This document shows, one piece after another, positions 12,090-24,858 of a DNA stretch of 64,000 nt; the first letter of the stretch is position 1, and every line of letters begins with the position of its first letter. The DNA is taken from assembly GCF_029784165.1 (NCBI RefSeq), contig NC_073696.1:188084498-188148497 (forward strand), in the 5' to 3' direction. This stretch comes from Wyeomyia smithii (lineage: Eukaryota > Arthropoda > Insecta > Diptera > Culicidae). The notes below the pieces were generated by a model. The model ran no database searches, had not been told where the DNA came from, and was given only the letters and a program-made list of their open reading frames with translations. Made by a program: the position numbers and the translations under genes.

Positions 12090-12257
12090 TTTTTGCCTTT
12101 CTCCTAGAAAGGTATAGCAATTACTGCAAAAACTAAAGGTATGAAAAGTGCTCCAAAGGGCCGAATGTCGTATATCACTCGACTCGATTTGACGAGCTGA
12201 GCATTTTCTGTATGTATGTATGTATGTGTGTTTGTGTGTGTGTGTGCGTGTGTGTGT

Positions 12258-12295
<38 letters not shown>

Positions 12296-14074
12296 AACTT
12301 TTTTTTCTCACTCACTTTTCTCAGAGATGGCTGGACCGATTTCCGTGAAATCAATTGCAAATGAAAGGTGTAGTTACCCCATAGGTTGCTATTGAATTTC
12401 ATTGTAATCGGATTTTTTGTTTAGAGGTTATGTATCAAAATGTAAAAATCACGAAACGTCAATGTCTCAGAAACTACACAACCGATTTTAACAAAACTGA
12501 TGTCAAATGAACGGGCTATCTCCAGAAGTCTTAACTTATAAATTTCATAATGAGTGAACATATGGTCCAGAAGTTATGTGAAGAAATGTTTTCTAGAGTC
12601 TGTTTAAACTCACTCATTTTTCTCAGAGATGGCTAAACTGATTTTCACAAAATTAGTCTCAAATGAAAGGCCTAGTTGTCTCATAGGTTGCTATTGAATT
12701 TCGTTGTAGTCGGTTAATAACTTTGTCCGTTATTTTTAAAAATGTCAAATCACGTTATAAAAGCAAAGCATATACCAAAGACTGCTTAAACTCACTCACT
12801 TTTCTCAGAAATGGCTAGACCGGTTTTCACGAAATTAGTTGAAAATGAAAGGTATGGTGGTTTGTAAATTTTATTATAATCGGCACCGTGTTTCAAAATG
12901 TGAAAATCATGAAATTTCATTAACTCAGAAACTACACAACCAATTTAAACGAAACTAGTGCCAAATGAACGGGATGTCTTGAAAATCCTTAACTAATGAT
13001 TAAACATGTGTTTCAAAAGTTTTTAAAAGAAACGTGTTCCGGAGGCTTTGAAACTCACTCACATTCTTAGAATAAGCTATATCAATTTTTTCAAAATTGT
13101 TTATACACGACATGTATAAAAGAAGGAAATCACGTTTTGAAAAGAAACATATTCCAAAGACTGCTTGAGCTCACTCAATTTTTGCAGAATGTTTGGACAT
13201 ATGTTTACTAAATTGGTCTTAAATAAAAGATCTAGTTGCTCATAAAACCTTATTTAATTACACTGTTATCGGACTTTAACTTTGTCCGTTATGTATCATA
13301 TTGTAAAAATCACGAAACTTAATTACCAGAGAAACTACACTACAGATTTGAATATAGTTGGATTCAAATGACCAAATAAACTTTTCTTCAAAACCCTTAA
13401 CCAATGAACTACATAATGTTTAAACATGTGGTTTAAGGAGGTTAGGGATAAGTCATACTATACCCAGATTTTTCCAAATCTGTATCATATTTTCGCTAAT
13501 TTTTCGCTTTACCGGCTGCACACACTGTCTGCCTTTGATGAACCTGAATGTTAACGGGTAAAAGCCGTTGTTAAATATAGAAATTAGTTCAAAAAAATGC
13601 AGCTCTACGGAGCACCTTCCGTTGTTGTGTCGCACTCGCAGGCATGACTCAGACTGGCTTTAGTCTCGATCACACATGTCTATAAGAGTTATCAGCATCA
13701 GCTGACTCTCCTGTGTGTGATGAGACATTCCTTTCAGTCGCATAACGCCTGCACAGCAGTGTGTGTAGTTAGGGATGAGCAATAGAATAAGTCGGCAGTG
13801 GATTTTTCGCGTGATGTATTTGAAACATATTTATTTCATAGTACTTGCATGTGTAAGTGTTAATATATGCTCATATGTGTGTGAATGCTAGGTTTTGAAT
13901 GTTCGATATAGTTGTGCTGTTGGCTACCAGAAATTCGTTATTTAAAGTGGAGAATAAATCCAGCAGAAATTTTCAGGGTGTATTTTTTTTTAATTGGAGT
14001 GTTGTGTAATTCTATTTTAACAAATAATAAGTTCAAATGAGAAAGGCTGGTCTCACCGCTAGGTGGATTAATTT
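12090..14074 (+). repeat. Mosquito interspersed repeat, copy 2, longer
   Basis: It has the same start and end words as copy 1. The (TG)n-rich tract is at 12210-12293 and the tandem modules are at about 12309, 12610, 12790, 13053 and 13170. The first two spacings (about 301 and 180 bp) equal those of copy 1, so both derive from one structured array. A segment from about 13440 to 13960 is unlike copy 1 and is probably a later insertion. Apparent Thr-His repeat ORFs on the minus strand are translations of the TG tract. Confidence 0.75.
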
Positions 14075-15142
14075 GGATTTTTAATTGAAAATTCATCCAG
14101 ACTGTCATTTGAAAAGGTTTGAACCTCTTTTTCATAAATAGATATATCTAAACAGAGTTGAGAATTTTCACTGTCAGCAACGGAATATCAGTTAAAATTG
14201 AAGGCTGTGAATATCGATGTCAGCACGAAAGAGCTGGAAATGAAATTACTTTCAGGTTCAATCGGTTGACAGTGGTAATGCTGACAACTGCGATTTCGCA
14301 CGCGCATCGTTGTTTTAGCGATGTTCATGTGTTTGAGAATGTAGATGCTCATTTATTTCATCGGTTTTATGCATTAGATTGGCTCAGATCAAATATATAT
14401 TCAACATGTTTCTAAATATCATTTTTTCACTGACATGATTTTCAATGAGAATTGGCATAGGTGGCACTTAATATTTCAGTCTAAATAATTTCATAATTTA
14501 CTCAACAAAATGTAAAACAAGACAAAGAAAGTACTGTTTGTCGGAATATTTTTTATTAAAAAAGTAAACTATAAAATATTTGTTACAACCAAATTTCCAC
14601 AATTTCAACAAAAAAAAACATTGATGCGAAATGGAGCGTATAATCACGAAAATACAAAAAAAAATTCTTCACGTTTTGTTTGGTGTATAATATTTCCTAA
14701 TTTTTTCCACGTTGTTGTCTTTGTGCATGTTTTGGACGCTGTTCCATGGAACAGTCTGTTTAATTCGTTTGGTTATAATTACTTGAAGAGATTAAATAAT
14801 AACAAAACTTTTTTCACAAAGCTACCTTTCTCAATCGCAATTGAGCACTACACTCAATAATACCCAATGACTCTTCAGCAATAGGACAAGAAAAAGAAAA
14901 ATATATGGGACTAATCCTTCGTTGCGCCTTGAGTGATCAGTTGCATTTTCACTCGTGAGACAAATTAAAGACACTTTAGGGTGAATGTAATGCCCAACTA
15001 TTATTTAAATGTTGTCTATTAATATTAAAAATGATAAAAAAGCAAAAAATTCTCAGAAAAAAAATGTTCCGTTTTAGGCACTGTTCCGTTTTTGGCAACT
15101 GAAAAACGAGGAGCATGTTGCCAAAAACGGAACATACCTGTA

Positions 15143-18100
15143 TCGTATGGAGGCAGATAACAAAAGATGTCACAGTCAGTTACGCAACATTTTATTACGC
15201 TGCTGTTGGGTGTTGCATATTGCAGTTTCCATAATTTTTCAGGTTATTAGGTCAAATTTTACATGGTTCGGTTGTGAATTAGTAGTTAAGACATGTTATC
15301 AAAGTTACGGGTGTTACTCTCGAATTTTCACATTTGCTTTAAGTTAGTTGCTGGGTTTAGACAGTTGTACCCTTGTTTCCTACACTAAATTGTTTGGGCG
15401 GATTTTTCACACAGCTTCTCAAATTTGCGTTTTCTTCGTGGAGTCTAGAATTTACGTGAATTGTTTTTGCACGGTTTTTGAATTTTCACTGGTTTTTACG
15501 CGTTTTTTCAGGTAGTACGGTAATCCACGTAAAAAATCGCCTGCAAAATTGATTTGGCACTTGGTACAGCAGCATTTTTCCCAGAGGCTTACCTATATTC
15601 ACCTAACCTTATCCTGCTTATTTTCGTTCGAATGGTCGTATGTGAAAAATCCATATTTTTTAGAGTGGACCGGGGTGAGTCGATAAAACTTGTGATATAA
15701 TCAAACAACAGGATTAAACCAGTTCAAAGATTTCATTGTTGATCAACCTCCCCGCGGAGATATCAAATTTTACCTCTAAAAAATGATCAGCGAACTTTTA
15801 TTACTCTTTAAATACATGCACAATTGGCACAAACTATGTTGCATATTGAAGAACGATCTATTCTCTAACCGTATTAAATAGTTTCATCGTTCAAAATTTC
15901 AAGTACAGTTGTTAAACTGTAATCAAAGTTGTCAGGGGAAGCCACATTATATTTTTAGTTTACGCTGCACTATTTTTTTAACAGAATTAACACATTTCAA
16001 AAATATGAAATAACCTTCAATATGAAACATCGACTAACTTGTGATACTTTATACCAGGGCTCAACATTTTCGAAACAAAACAATGAAACCGGCTAGCTGG
16101 CATCCCGCCATGTTTCGAGGACTAACATCTCAGCGTGTGTGTAAACGAGATAGCATATCACCGCCACTTTTCATACCCATAACATAGCATCTGTCAATGG
16201 AGCCCGAAAATCGCGGATCCGCTGCGATGTTAGCTGCGATGAAACAAAGCAAATAAGATAAGAGATAATAGAGATGCCAGCTAGCTGAAGGAAACTGATT
16301 ATTCCGCGCTGTCACTTCGATTCGAACAGTTTAATTTTCACTTGATTCCTTCCGGCTGCTGTCAACGAATCACTTCTTTCTCGCTTGCCCGTCTGTTGTT
16401 CATCGGATCGTTTCAAGTGAAACTGATGACTATTTCAATTGACGGAGAGAGTGACGGAGAGAGAGACTCTTTCCTTTCCTTCAGCGTCTCAATTGAAACT
16501 AGCACCGCATCGCGTCGTTTGATGATAGTTTTCTAATACCACAGGTCGCAGTTAAAACGGCAATGGCATCCAATAAATACGTCACGCAAATTCCGATCAA
16601 AATTTCGGTTTTTCTCGCTGTTGATCACTGGCGCTGCGTAACCACTTTGGATTGTGAAACTGGTTTTGGTATACTCCGTTTCATATCGTCAAGGTTTTCT
16701 TTTCTCCCTCGTCCATATATTTGCGCGAAGTACTGTATGGAAGCCCCTTGTCTCCGTTAGGGCTCATTGTCGTTTTCAAATGAGAATCGTCATGTGAGAG
16801 TGACGGTGATAATCTTTTCTTTAAATTGAAACCCATTTGTATTAGTTTCTAGCCCTTCAGTTGTCAAGCTCAAAGCAAGCGCTTCCGAATAGTTTTCATG
16901 TGACTCACGAAGAGCTTGAGAATGATACAAAAGCTGTTCAATTGAAAGCGACGGGTCAAAGCGTCGCTACACCTGATAATTGTCAATTGAAAAAGACTTT
17001 GTCAGGCTCTGCTTCATACCGCTGTCAAAGCGGCATAAATGTACACGAATAAAGAAAAATCATTTGTGATTCTTCAGTTCCTACTCGTAGTTTATCTTCC
17101 ATTCTGCTAGTCTGTCAAGTCACATCACTAAAATTATCGCGTATAACACTTTCACCTGTTGCGTTCATTGCTTTACTTTGGTTCTTTACCAATTTTACTG
17201 CTATTCACAGATGTTCTCGATTGCCGTTATTAAATTTAAATGCGGGTAGACACTAAATCTCTTAAAAAGAGGCACCTCCTTTGTATGATATATCTACAAT
17301 TGCTAAATCCATTGCTTTCGTCTTTCGCCGAAACTTAACAACCATTTCAACAACCTCGAAAAGTATTGTTATTGCAGTAAATTGATTAAATTAGCTACGT
17401 GCTTTGCCTTGAAGTCAAGTTCTCTTAACGCTTACATCTTGCGTCTTTGGAGCTCAAATTGAGTTGAAACAAACGTACTGTACCATTCTTACGTTGAATC
17501 TAAGTTTTCTATAGTTAGATGAACAATTCAATAAATATCGGAATTAAATTTCACACAACAAGGTTTCGAAAATATTTTCATTTGAACAATATATCTCTTT
17601 TTGGAAACAAATAAATGACTCTAATTATCTTTTGTAATGTGACTTAATGCAATTCATTCACTGTAAAATCTCTCATTTCAATGAAATCAGTTCCAAGAAG
17701 AAATTGTTGTTGTGTGAAGATAAATATATAATATGATACGAAAATCATATTTCGAACCAGTGCACATCAGGCAACTTGTCAAGCTGTTGAATCAAGAATG
17801 AGTCCAAACTGGATATGAAAAATGAGAGAGTAGTCTATCCATGCCACAATTATGTTTGCCGGTTACAAAGTTTGGCCTTAATTTCGAAATAATGAATAAT
17901 TTAAATCCAAATTATTGTACGCTCCTGTTTTTGTTGAAATTCCGCATGTCTATTAATCAATGTATTATATTGTGCACCGTGTCAGCGCATATATCAAATG
18001 GAACAACGGAGAGAAATCTCAACTGGTTCCGATTAATTTTTAATTACTGGAAAAATATGTCCAATCACATAATACTACTGATTGACGTTCTGAGGCTAAC

Positions 18101-18431
18101 GCACGGCAGCTCGTTAATCAAATCATAAACCTGTGGGTGGAAAAGATTGGTTTCAAAGTTTTTTTTCCCCGATTTCTTTTTATCGTGCAGATTTAGCAGT
18201 GAGAATGATTTTTTCTAAACATTATAATATGGGATAATTTAAAAGCAATTATCAGTTGTCTGTAAACTGACAGGAAATTTTTTAGTCAAAATGTTTATTT
18301 TGCGCTCACGGTGCAGCTCATTTACATGTGTGACTAACATCATGCAATCTGCGAACTCATTATTTGTGGTATAAATAATTAATGATGTATAGCTGGATCA
18401 ATGGGATGCGATTAAAATTTTTAATCAATCA
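15143..18431. other. Unique and repeat-derived DNA upstream of the exon
   Basis: No gene is recognised. A segment at about 16060-16460 is a dispersed repeat shared with 56640-57060: 'ttgattcctt.cggct' and 'gaaactgatgac' occur in both in the same order. Several short frames (for example 16342-16536) fall inside that repeat and are not genes. The 70 bp just before 18502 end in a pyrimidine-rich tract that forms the exon's splice acceptor. Confidence 0.5.
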
Positions 18432-18501
18432 TTGCAAATGAAAATATTCCTATCTATTTTTTTTTTAATTCATACCTGTGCTTTACTTTTTTATCTTCCA
18501 G

Positions 18502-19220
18502 GATCGGCACATGGTGTTCGATTCAATAGTGCGTCCATAAATTCCGTCACCATTTCGTCGACAGTGGTGAAACGAAGGCCAGCGCCGCAAATCACGGTAG
18601 CGAGCGCCCCACAAGTCCTATCGCCAAAGAGACTGTGCACGACACCGCTGGCCGGTGCAGCAACGATTCCGACACTAGGTACCTGTCTAGTATCTGCACA
18701 TCCTCAGGCTCCGGCTGCAGCCGCCGCAGCCGCTGCAGCTCTGTTGCAACACCATCAGGCCCAGGCGGCCCATCATCAGTTTCAACAGCAGCAACAGCAG
18801 CAGCACCAACAACAACAGCAACAACAACAGCAACAGCAACAGCAGCAGACTAGACTCCAAGGTCAGCATCACCATCACCACCAGCAGTTGCTAGAATCTG
18901 CCTCTGGAGCCCCTGTCCAGCAACAGCTAGTATCGGTTCCACTAGTAATCACATCCAGCAGTAGCAGCAGTCACCAGCAACAACCGATGTTCACATCGCC
19001 AATTGTCGCCCAATCGAATCCGGCTGTCAGTACACAGTCCATCAACGGTTCACTTAACGTGAACACGGCCAACAATAATCACAACCTCGGACAAACGCAG
19101 AACAGTCTCACCGGCAGCAACGCAAAAATGGATAACTCAATGGGACAGATGACTCCGATGGCACCGTTGGCGCTCTCCCAGAGCATGGATTCAGTGAACA
19201 CGGCTAGCAACGAAGAAGAG
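18502..19220 (+). CDS. Internal exon of an unidentified Ala/Gln/His-rich (probably nuclear) protein
   Basis: The 719-bp exon lies between a pyrimidine-rich acceptor (ttttttatcttccag, AG at 18500-18501) and the donor GAG/gtaagt (19221). It is open throughout and encodes about 239 residues, entering in mid-codon and leaving on a codon boundary. Its G+C is clearly above the surroundings. In order it encodes a Ser/Thr-rich lead with a basic KRRPAP patch and SPKR, a run of nine Ala, a His/Gln tract interrupted by QH, a five-His run, a Ser run, then an Asn/Ser/Met-rich tail ending in an acidic EEE. Such composition is typical of transcriptional or RNA-binding regulators, but no conserved domain is present, so no family is named. 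An in-frame ATG at 18432 would give a signal-peptide-like N-terminus, but that part is better read as intron. Partner exons were not found. Confidence 0.75.
18782..18847 (+). repeat. CAG/CAA (polyglutamine) coding repeat
   Basis: The run of mixed CAG and CAA codons encodes the glutamine tract of the exon, broken once by CAC (His). Mixing of the two codons suggests a maintained protein tract rather than a fresh slippage expansion. It produces spurious Leu-rich and Ser/Thr-rich open frames in other registers. Confidence 0.85.
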
Positions 19221-20844
19221 GTAAGTGGACCGTTTTCTGCAGACACAATGGCACTCCCTCCGAAGGGGCACAAAACCCACCACAAGCAAGGTTATTATAT
19301 AGGGCCCACCAAAATTTGGTTTCAATCGCCGAGCGTTTCAATACTTCGCATTACACATAAAACATTATAATTCCCCTAGACACGCATATGCCATAGATAG
19401 GCGGAACAATATTTCTATTATAATTTCAATATCCAACTATCGATTATCACAATAAATCATCATTTAACTGCTCCATAAAATCCATTGGAGTTCGTCGCGG
19501 TTCTTAACCCAAACACAGCGAGCGGTTCTCACCTGTGCAAACCGACGTCGCTCTGCCATATGTAGCTACCTACCTATATGTATGACGATGCTATCATCTC
19601 TGCTGCATGACCTGCGCTCCAGCGTCAATTATTTCGACCCGGTCGGATAAAAAGCAAATGTTGGTCTGCCGAAAATGGACGTTTGTTTTGCACGTACAAA
19701 TAAATTCAATATTTATTGTCGTCATGTTAAATTGTACGTGGGTATTGCGTAACGGAAGTGGAATCGACCAGCAGAACGCATCCATCTGCACGCGATACCG
19801 CTGGGAAATGCGAACCGTTTCCCGAAAATGTGTATTTTAGCTTAGCTAACAAAATAATTGGTCCGAACCTACTCGGAGGACGCGAAGCTTACGCTGTATT
19901 TTCCATTTGTATTGTTACCCCTGGGTGCCTGGTTTCCATCAGTCGTAAAACCTCTTGGGCTTTTCCAGGTCGGTTTCACACTCGAAGTGGTTAATGGATG
20001 AATCATATTTTATACCATTAGTTATTCAACTCTGCTGTTACGTTCAGATCAATCGTTTTATCAAAATTTACTGGTTTTATGGTACACGATAAACTTCTAA
20101 AACTATTTTCATTCGACTTCTTTTAAAATCAGTTATTTACGGCTACGGTTTCCCTTTTTACTACCTACATCTAAATACCCAACCAACGGACCAGCGTGGT
20201 AACAATTCACAATCGATACAATTCATGATTTATTTGTCTGTGACATTTTCTATTGTCTGCATTATCGTTCTGAGTGTACTATGCAGTGTTGCCCTTCTAG
20301 TTCGAGGGAAAAACTCGTGCTGTACAAATAGAACTCAGCACGTAATTCAGCAGTGCAGCAATACGTACATGAGTTGTGTCGTGAGGTGGAAAACTTATTC
20401 CTAACCGCGCCACGATGCTCTGTGCTTAAACTTTGTGGCGTTGAACTTTTAGTTGATATATGTTGTGTTTAATAAATCTGTTTTAGGTTGAATTGAACTT
20501 TTCACATCGTTATTGTTGAAACACAGCATACCAATGAGGTTGAAAGAAAATTTTTTAGGAAGAATAGTCTTGTGAGTTGTGAGTAAGGTATGCAATCACT
20601 GTCTAAGTGAATTTTGAGAGTTTTTTTTCACTTGTATTTAAAAACTCGGCGCCATACAGAATTTAGAATTCGATATTGGATTTACGCATTTTTTAACGCG
20701 ATACGTAGGTATACCAACTAGCACTGATTCTTTTACATAAAATTATTCCAGTTTAAAAAGCTCGGTTTTCACTTAATCATCCTATATAAATTTTCTAAAA
20801 TAATATATTAGTAGTAGAACAATTGTCAGCCCCCCCTCTCCACC
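19221..20844. other. Presumed intron following the exon; no further gene seen
   Basis: It begins with the consensus donor gtaagt. A GC-richer patch at about 19490-19980 has overlapping short frames on both strands without recognisable domains. The remainder is AT-rich unique sequence. Confidence 0.5.
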
Positions 20845-20960
20845 CCAGCTGGTTTTTAGGTGCGATGCTGGTCTAACAAGCCAGTCGTCATTCGTTCCAA
20901 TCCCGGCTCGGGAAAGACTGTTAGTGTCAGTAGAATTGTGGCGCAAGCCTTGGTTTCTAT
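20845..20960 (+). mobile_element. tRNA-derived SINE fragment (Feilai-like)
   Basis: The sequence 'gatgctggtctaacaagcca' followed about 20 bp later by 'cgttccaatcccggctcggg' resembles the A and B boxes of a tRNA-type Pol III promoter. It is followed by 'agactgttagtgtcagtag', a tail remembered from mosquito tRNA SINEs. The B box deviates (TTCCAATCC for TTCGAATCC) and the 5' end is missing, so it is a degenerate copy and not a tRNA gene. Confidence 0.5.
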
Positions 20961-21691
20961 ATGTATTTTTTTGTGTATTTTGATGCAAAACTAAATTTCC
21001 CCGAGTTTGAACATATTTTAATTTGAGCGGCAACAATGGCGCCATTTTGATTTTTCGAGAAATCGGAAATTTTCGACGTGGTCAGCTTTGGGGGGGGGGG
21101 GGAGCTGGGCATCACATGTCCACGGTTCATACAAAATTTTTAGAATTTATGTGGGCAGTTGTCCACAGGGGGGGGGTCTTTGAAATCGTTAAAAAACTGT
21201 CCACGTGGTATGTGGATGGCCCCTAAGTATATTTCACAAAGCAAGATAATATCGAGTATGTCTGAGCATTAATGGTAATCCGCTAATGTCTACAGGTGGT
21301 AATCAAATTATGTCTTAAATTGAGTAAAAAAGTCTCAGAAATCGATTGGTAGGTGTCTGATTTACGTAAAATGTCAGCAACATATCAACATTTGCCCCAA
21401 TTCCCCTAAAATACTAAAATAGGTTCTTCTCCACGTTAGATTAACTTATTTGAAATCTGTGTGTAAGTTGAAATCAAGAGTATAAGCGATACTCAAAGAT
21501 AAAATAACAATTTGTCTTTACATTTTATTTCCATTAGAGTAGTAAAAAGAAAAAGTTCACGATGGCCTTTTTGAAACACGCGAGCAAAAAAACTGGCAAC
21601 ATTGTAATAATTTGCAACACAAAAGATTTCATTCGAGCAATTATGAGGTGAATTGTATTTTGAGCTGTTTTAATTTAACTTACTGATGTTA

Positions 21692-21936
21692 TCCAGCTTT
21701 TTACGTATCATAATGGCGGGTGATGTAATGAAAAAATCGTAATATATCACCTACCCTTTTGACAAATCTGCCTACGTCAGTTCGAAGTCTTCATGTATTT
21801 CGCAAATAAAACAATAAATCTGGCAACATAAGTGTTGCCAAAACTCCAGAAATCACGAAACTGACGTAAGCAGAGAGATTCACAAATTACGAACACGCAT
21901 TATAGCACCCGCCATTATGGTGCGTAAAAAGCTGGA
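21692..21936. mobile_element. TA-flanked palindromic MITE, unit A
   Basis: The 245-bp element starts tccagctttttacg and ends with the inverted form, flanked by TA (21690-21691 and 21937-21938). Internal sub-repeats 'ctgacgtaagcaga' and 'ctacgtcag' are also inverted about the centre. TA duplication and TIRs suggest a Tc1/mariner-type non-autonomous element. It lies in opposite orientation to unit B, 114 bp away. Confidence 0.78.
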
Positions 21937-22050
21937 TAGCAATCAGCTGTGCCATAAAACGAATGTGAGACTAGGTAGAAACGTCAAACAGCCACACAAA
22001 CGAGATGAAGAAGCAGGAAAGCTGCTTTATGGACCGATAGGTCTAAGCTA

Positions 22051-22294
22051 TCCAGCTTTTTACGCACCATAATGGCGAGTGTTCTAATGCGCGTTCGTAA
22101 TTCGTGAATCTCTCTGCTTACGTCAGATTTGTGCTTTCTGCAGTTTTGGCAACAATAATGTTGCCAGATTTATTGTTTTTCGTGCAAAATACATGAAAAG
22201 TCAAACTGACGTAAGTAGAGTTGTCAAAAGGGTAGGTAAAATATTATGAATTTTTCATAATAGCGTCCGCCATTATGGCGCGTAAAAAGCAGGA
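22051..22294. mobile_element. TA-flanked palindromic MITE, unit B
   Basis: The 244-bp element belongs to the same family as unit A, with TA at 22049-22050 and 22295-22296. Its sequence matches the reverse complement of unit A along its full length. The intervening 114 bp (21937-22050) is unrelated, so these are two separate insertions, or one large inverted structure with a short spacer. Confidence 0.78.
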
Positions 22295-22296
22295 TA

Positions 22297-24858
22297 AACA
22301 AGAAAAGATAAAAATAAAAAGAGCTGTTTCAATCTAGTTTTCTTAGTTTTGAGAATCTCAAGGTACAGACCCTCTTAATTAACAAAACCTAAAAAAGCCC
22401 AGTTTAATTGAGGTCAGAAATCAAATTGCAGTAACCGCAGGGTAAAAGTTCGCACTAACTTTTTGCGGTGTCATTTTTAAGTGACGCCAATGATCATCAG
22501 CAAAACCAACATAAACAATCTTCTTCTAAAATATTGATCGGAACCTGCGTGACATAGGTACTTAATGGATGCCATCGCCGTTCAAATTGGGGCGATCGAA
22601 TTAATGAGCAGTCCTTTCCAGTTCATGCATAATATAATGTGCTTGATTCAGATTAAGCACTGCTTACGCGTTAGAGAACTATCCTCAAATGAAGTGATGC
22701 TATGCCACGCTAAAGCAAATGAAAAAGTCATACTTTGCGTCAGTTATTCCGTCAATTGAGACAGTAAGTAAAAAAAAATAATATATATAAAACTCTTCAG
22801 ATATGCTGTATATTATGAGTAAAAACTAGAAAATTTGTACAAAATGAAAGTTATGTTATTTCTTCGAGAGAACACGAATGAAATCTAGTAGGAATCCTCT
22901 TGTTGCATTGAATTGAAGACTTTGAGGTTTGTCTGCTTTCCTGGCGCGCAGACAGCAAATTTGACGAACTCCAGATTCATCTGGTATACTGAAATGAACC
23001 GATGAACACCAAACAGGTAAGAAACCCGCAGTCAGACGCATTTGACAGCGAAAACGTTCATCGTGATTCTAAAACAGCAGCCGGGAAAAATTAAATGAAA
23101 ATGAAACTGTTCGTATCAAAATGACTCACAGTTGAACACTTAGAACATTAAACCTGATCCTAATTTTTGCGTTGAAACATTTATTGATAAAAGAAACTAT
23201 TAAGTTGATTTGAGTAACTTTTGCAGAGAATGGCTCACCTAAAGCATGTCATGACATTTCTTGTGATAAAATTTGAATAGTTGGCTCAAATTTATCAAAA
23301 TAAACGTTACTGTACAGAGAACAGACATTCATGTTCATAAATAAGATTGCAAATCGTATGAAAACATTTGATCAAAATACTTTAAAACATCAACAACATC
23401 TGTCTTGTGGTGTCCCAGTTGCGCTGTATAAATGTTGCCATCGTGCTATTTCATCGCTATCAGTGCTTGGTTTGTCAGTGATGCGAGCGCCGCTTACGTT
23501 GAAAATGACGGTCTCAAGTTTTACACATCCTTTGAAAATAAAATGAAAGTCTGTTATGTGTGGCTACTCTTTCAATGAAATAAAATTTTGCTTTACGATC
23601 CGAGAAATAATATTCATTTCAAGCTATTGTTTCTGTACAGCTTAAATTTAATGCCGAATTTCGGTAATTTATTGCCGAGATTTCGTGCTCGGTTATCAAA
23701 AGTGACAACTGACACATTTTTTTTTGTAAATCTCGAATCAATCCAACTGATATTTTCTTTTTTTCTGTAATTCACACGTTTATAAGGCGTCCGAAAAATA
23801 CTGATAGGTGATTTTACAAAAAAAAAAAAAACAAACCTAGCAATTCAGAGAAAAATAATTATTTTTGACCGGAAGTATTGCCAGATGCACTATTTTTGTG
23901 TTTTAAAACTAAATTTGATTGTTTCGGTAGATGCAGCCAATTTTATTCAAAATATGATTGTTTCATCATATTCCTCGGAAAATTTAACGTAAGAATCACC
24001 TGTAATATTTAGACGAGAACAGTTTTAATTTTCTCAAATTTCATCGAACAATCATGAATATTTGAAAATGTCTGTTAACTCTGTTTGTGAATCTTGAAAA
24101 ATTCATCTTTGCAAAAGTGTTGCCAGATTTTTTCTCACATAATTCTCAAAAATTAAATTTTTCAATTAAAAGTTATTGGTTTTTCTCTCTTAATTTTTGT
24201 TATTGAACTTTCACCTCTCTTTTATTTTGTATTGTTTTATTCTACGATATTACTAAATAGAAAATAATATTATTTAATTTTTTGTGGTAAGGGAATGAAC
24301 AAATATAAAAAATACAACACAAACAAGAAATAGGTTACTTTTTTGGATAATTAAGTTGTGCGTGATGATATTAGTTTAAACTAGAGGTGGACAATCCACT
24401 CATGAACTAGTTTACACAGCTGGTTCTTTAAAGTGAGTGAGTGATCTACCGCTCTTTTTTAAAGAGCAGTAACTCACCACTTACTTCAAGCAAAGAGCTG
24501 ATTGCTAGTTTTGTTGTTGACCAGACACCGCAAGCGACAGCCATGTAAAAGCTTTACATCCCTCTAACTAAGTACAAAGCCGTGAGCGAAACTGCAATAG
24601 AAGCAACCAGCTGCCACCGGCTGTCTACTCTGCTATGTACAACCTATGCACCAGCCGCGAGAGCAAACAAAAAAATAACTTGCCACAGTTCACACTCAGT
24701 AACAAAAGCTGGCTAGAGCCGAATACGCGTGCAAATGGTAAAAGTGGAACTAAAAAGCGAAAGAACTTGTTCACGGATCTTTTGACTCTATACAAATGCT
24801 GGCAATCTGCTCGCGAGCTGATTAGAAGAGTCAGTTTTTTTAAAGACCACGAAACGAT
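22297..24858. other. AT-rich DNA with a dispersed repeat, no gene recognised
   Basis: The segment at about 23925-24145 ('atgcagccaattttatt' through 'gttgccagattttttct') recurs in reverse orientation at about 26285-26575. A short imperfect palindrome built on 'ctctttttt/aaagag' lies at 24404-24515. Homopolymer runs, for example the A run at 23817-23831, are scattered through it. Confidence 0.5.

Larger units (their letters stand above)
10353..15140. mobile_element. TA-flanked element with pogo-like ends, ~4.8 kb
   Basis: The left end reads TA/CAGGTAAGTTCCGTTTT and the right end is the complement of CAGGTATGTTCCGTTTT followed by TA (15141-15142). Both ends carry repeats of the subterminal word 'gttccgtttttggca': four direct copies at 10367-10446, and two direct plus the inverted terminal copy at 15064-15136. 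A TA target site and CAG-starting TIRs fit the Tc1/mariner-pogo group. No transposase frame exists inside. The interior holds two copies of a mosquito interspersed repeat, so this is a composite or heavily invaded non-autonomous element. Two independent insertions facing each other are a possible alternative. Confidence 0.6.

Noticed and set aside
12072..12402. Thr-His repeat proteins on the minus strand
   Set aside because: They are translations of the (TG)n tract inside the interspersed repeat.
18432..18501. Signal peptide and start codon of a secreted Q-rich protein
   Set aside because: The hydrophobic N-terminus is the translation of the intron's pyrimidine tract; a strong splice acceptor lies at 18500-18501.
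20845..20960. Functional tRNA gene
   Set aside because: Only degenerate A/B-box words are present and no cloverleaf forms; it continues into a SINE-type tail.
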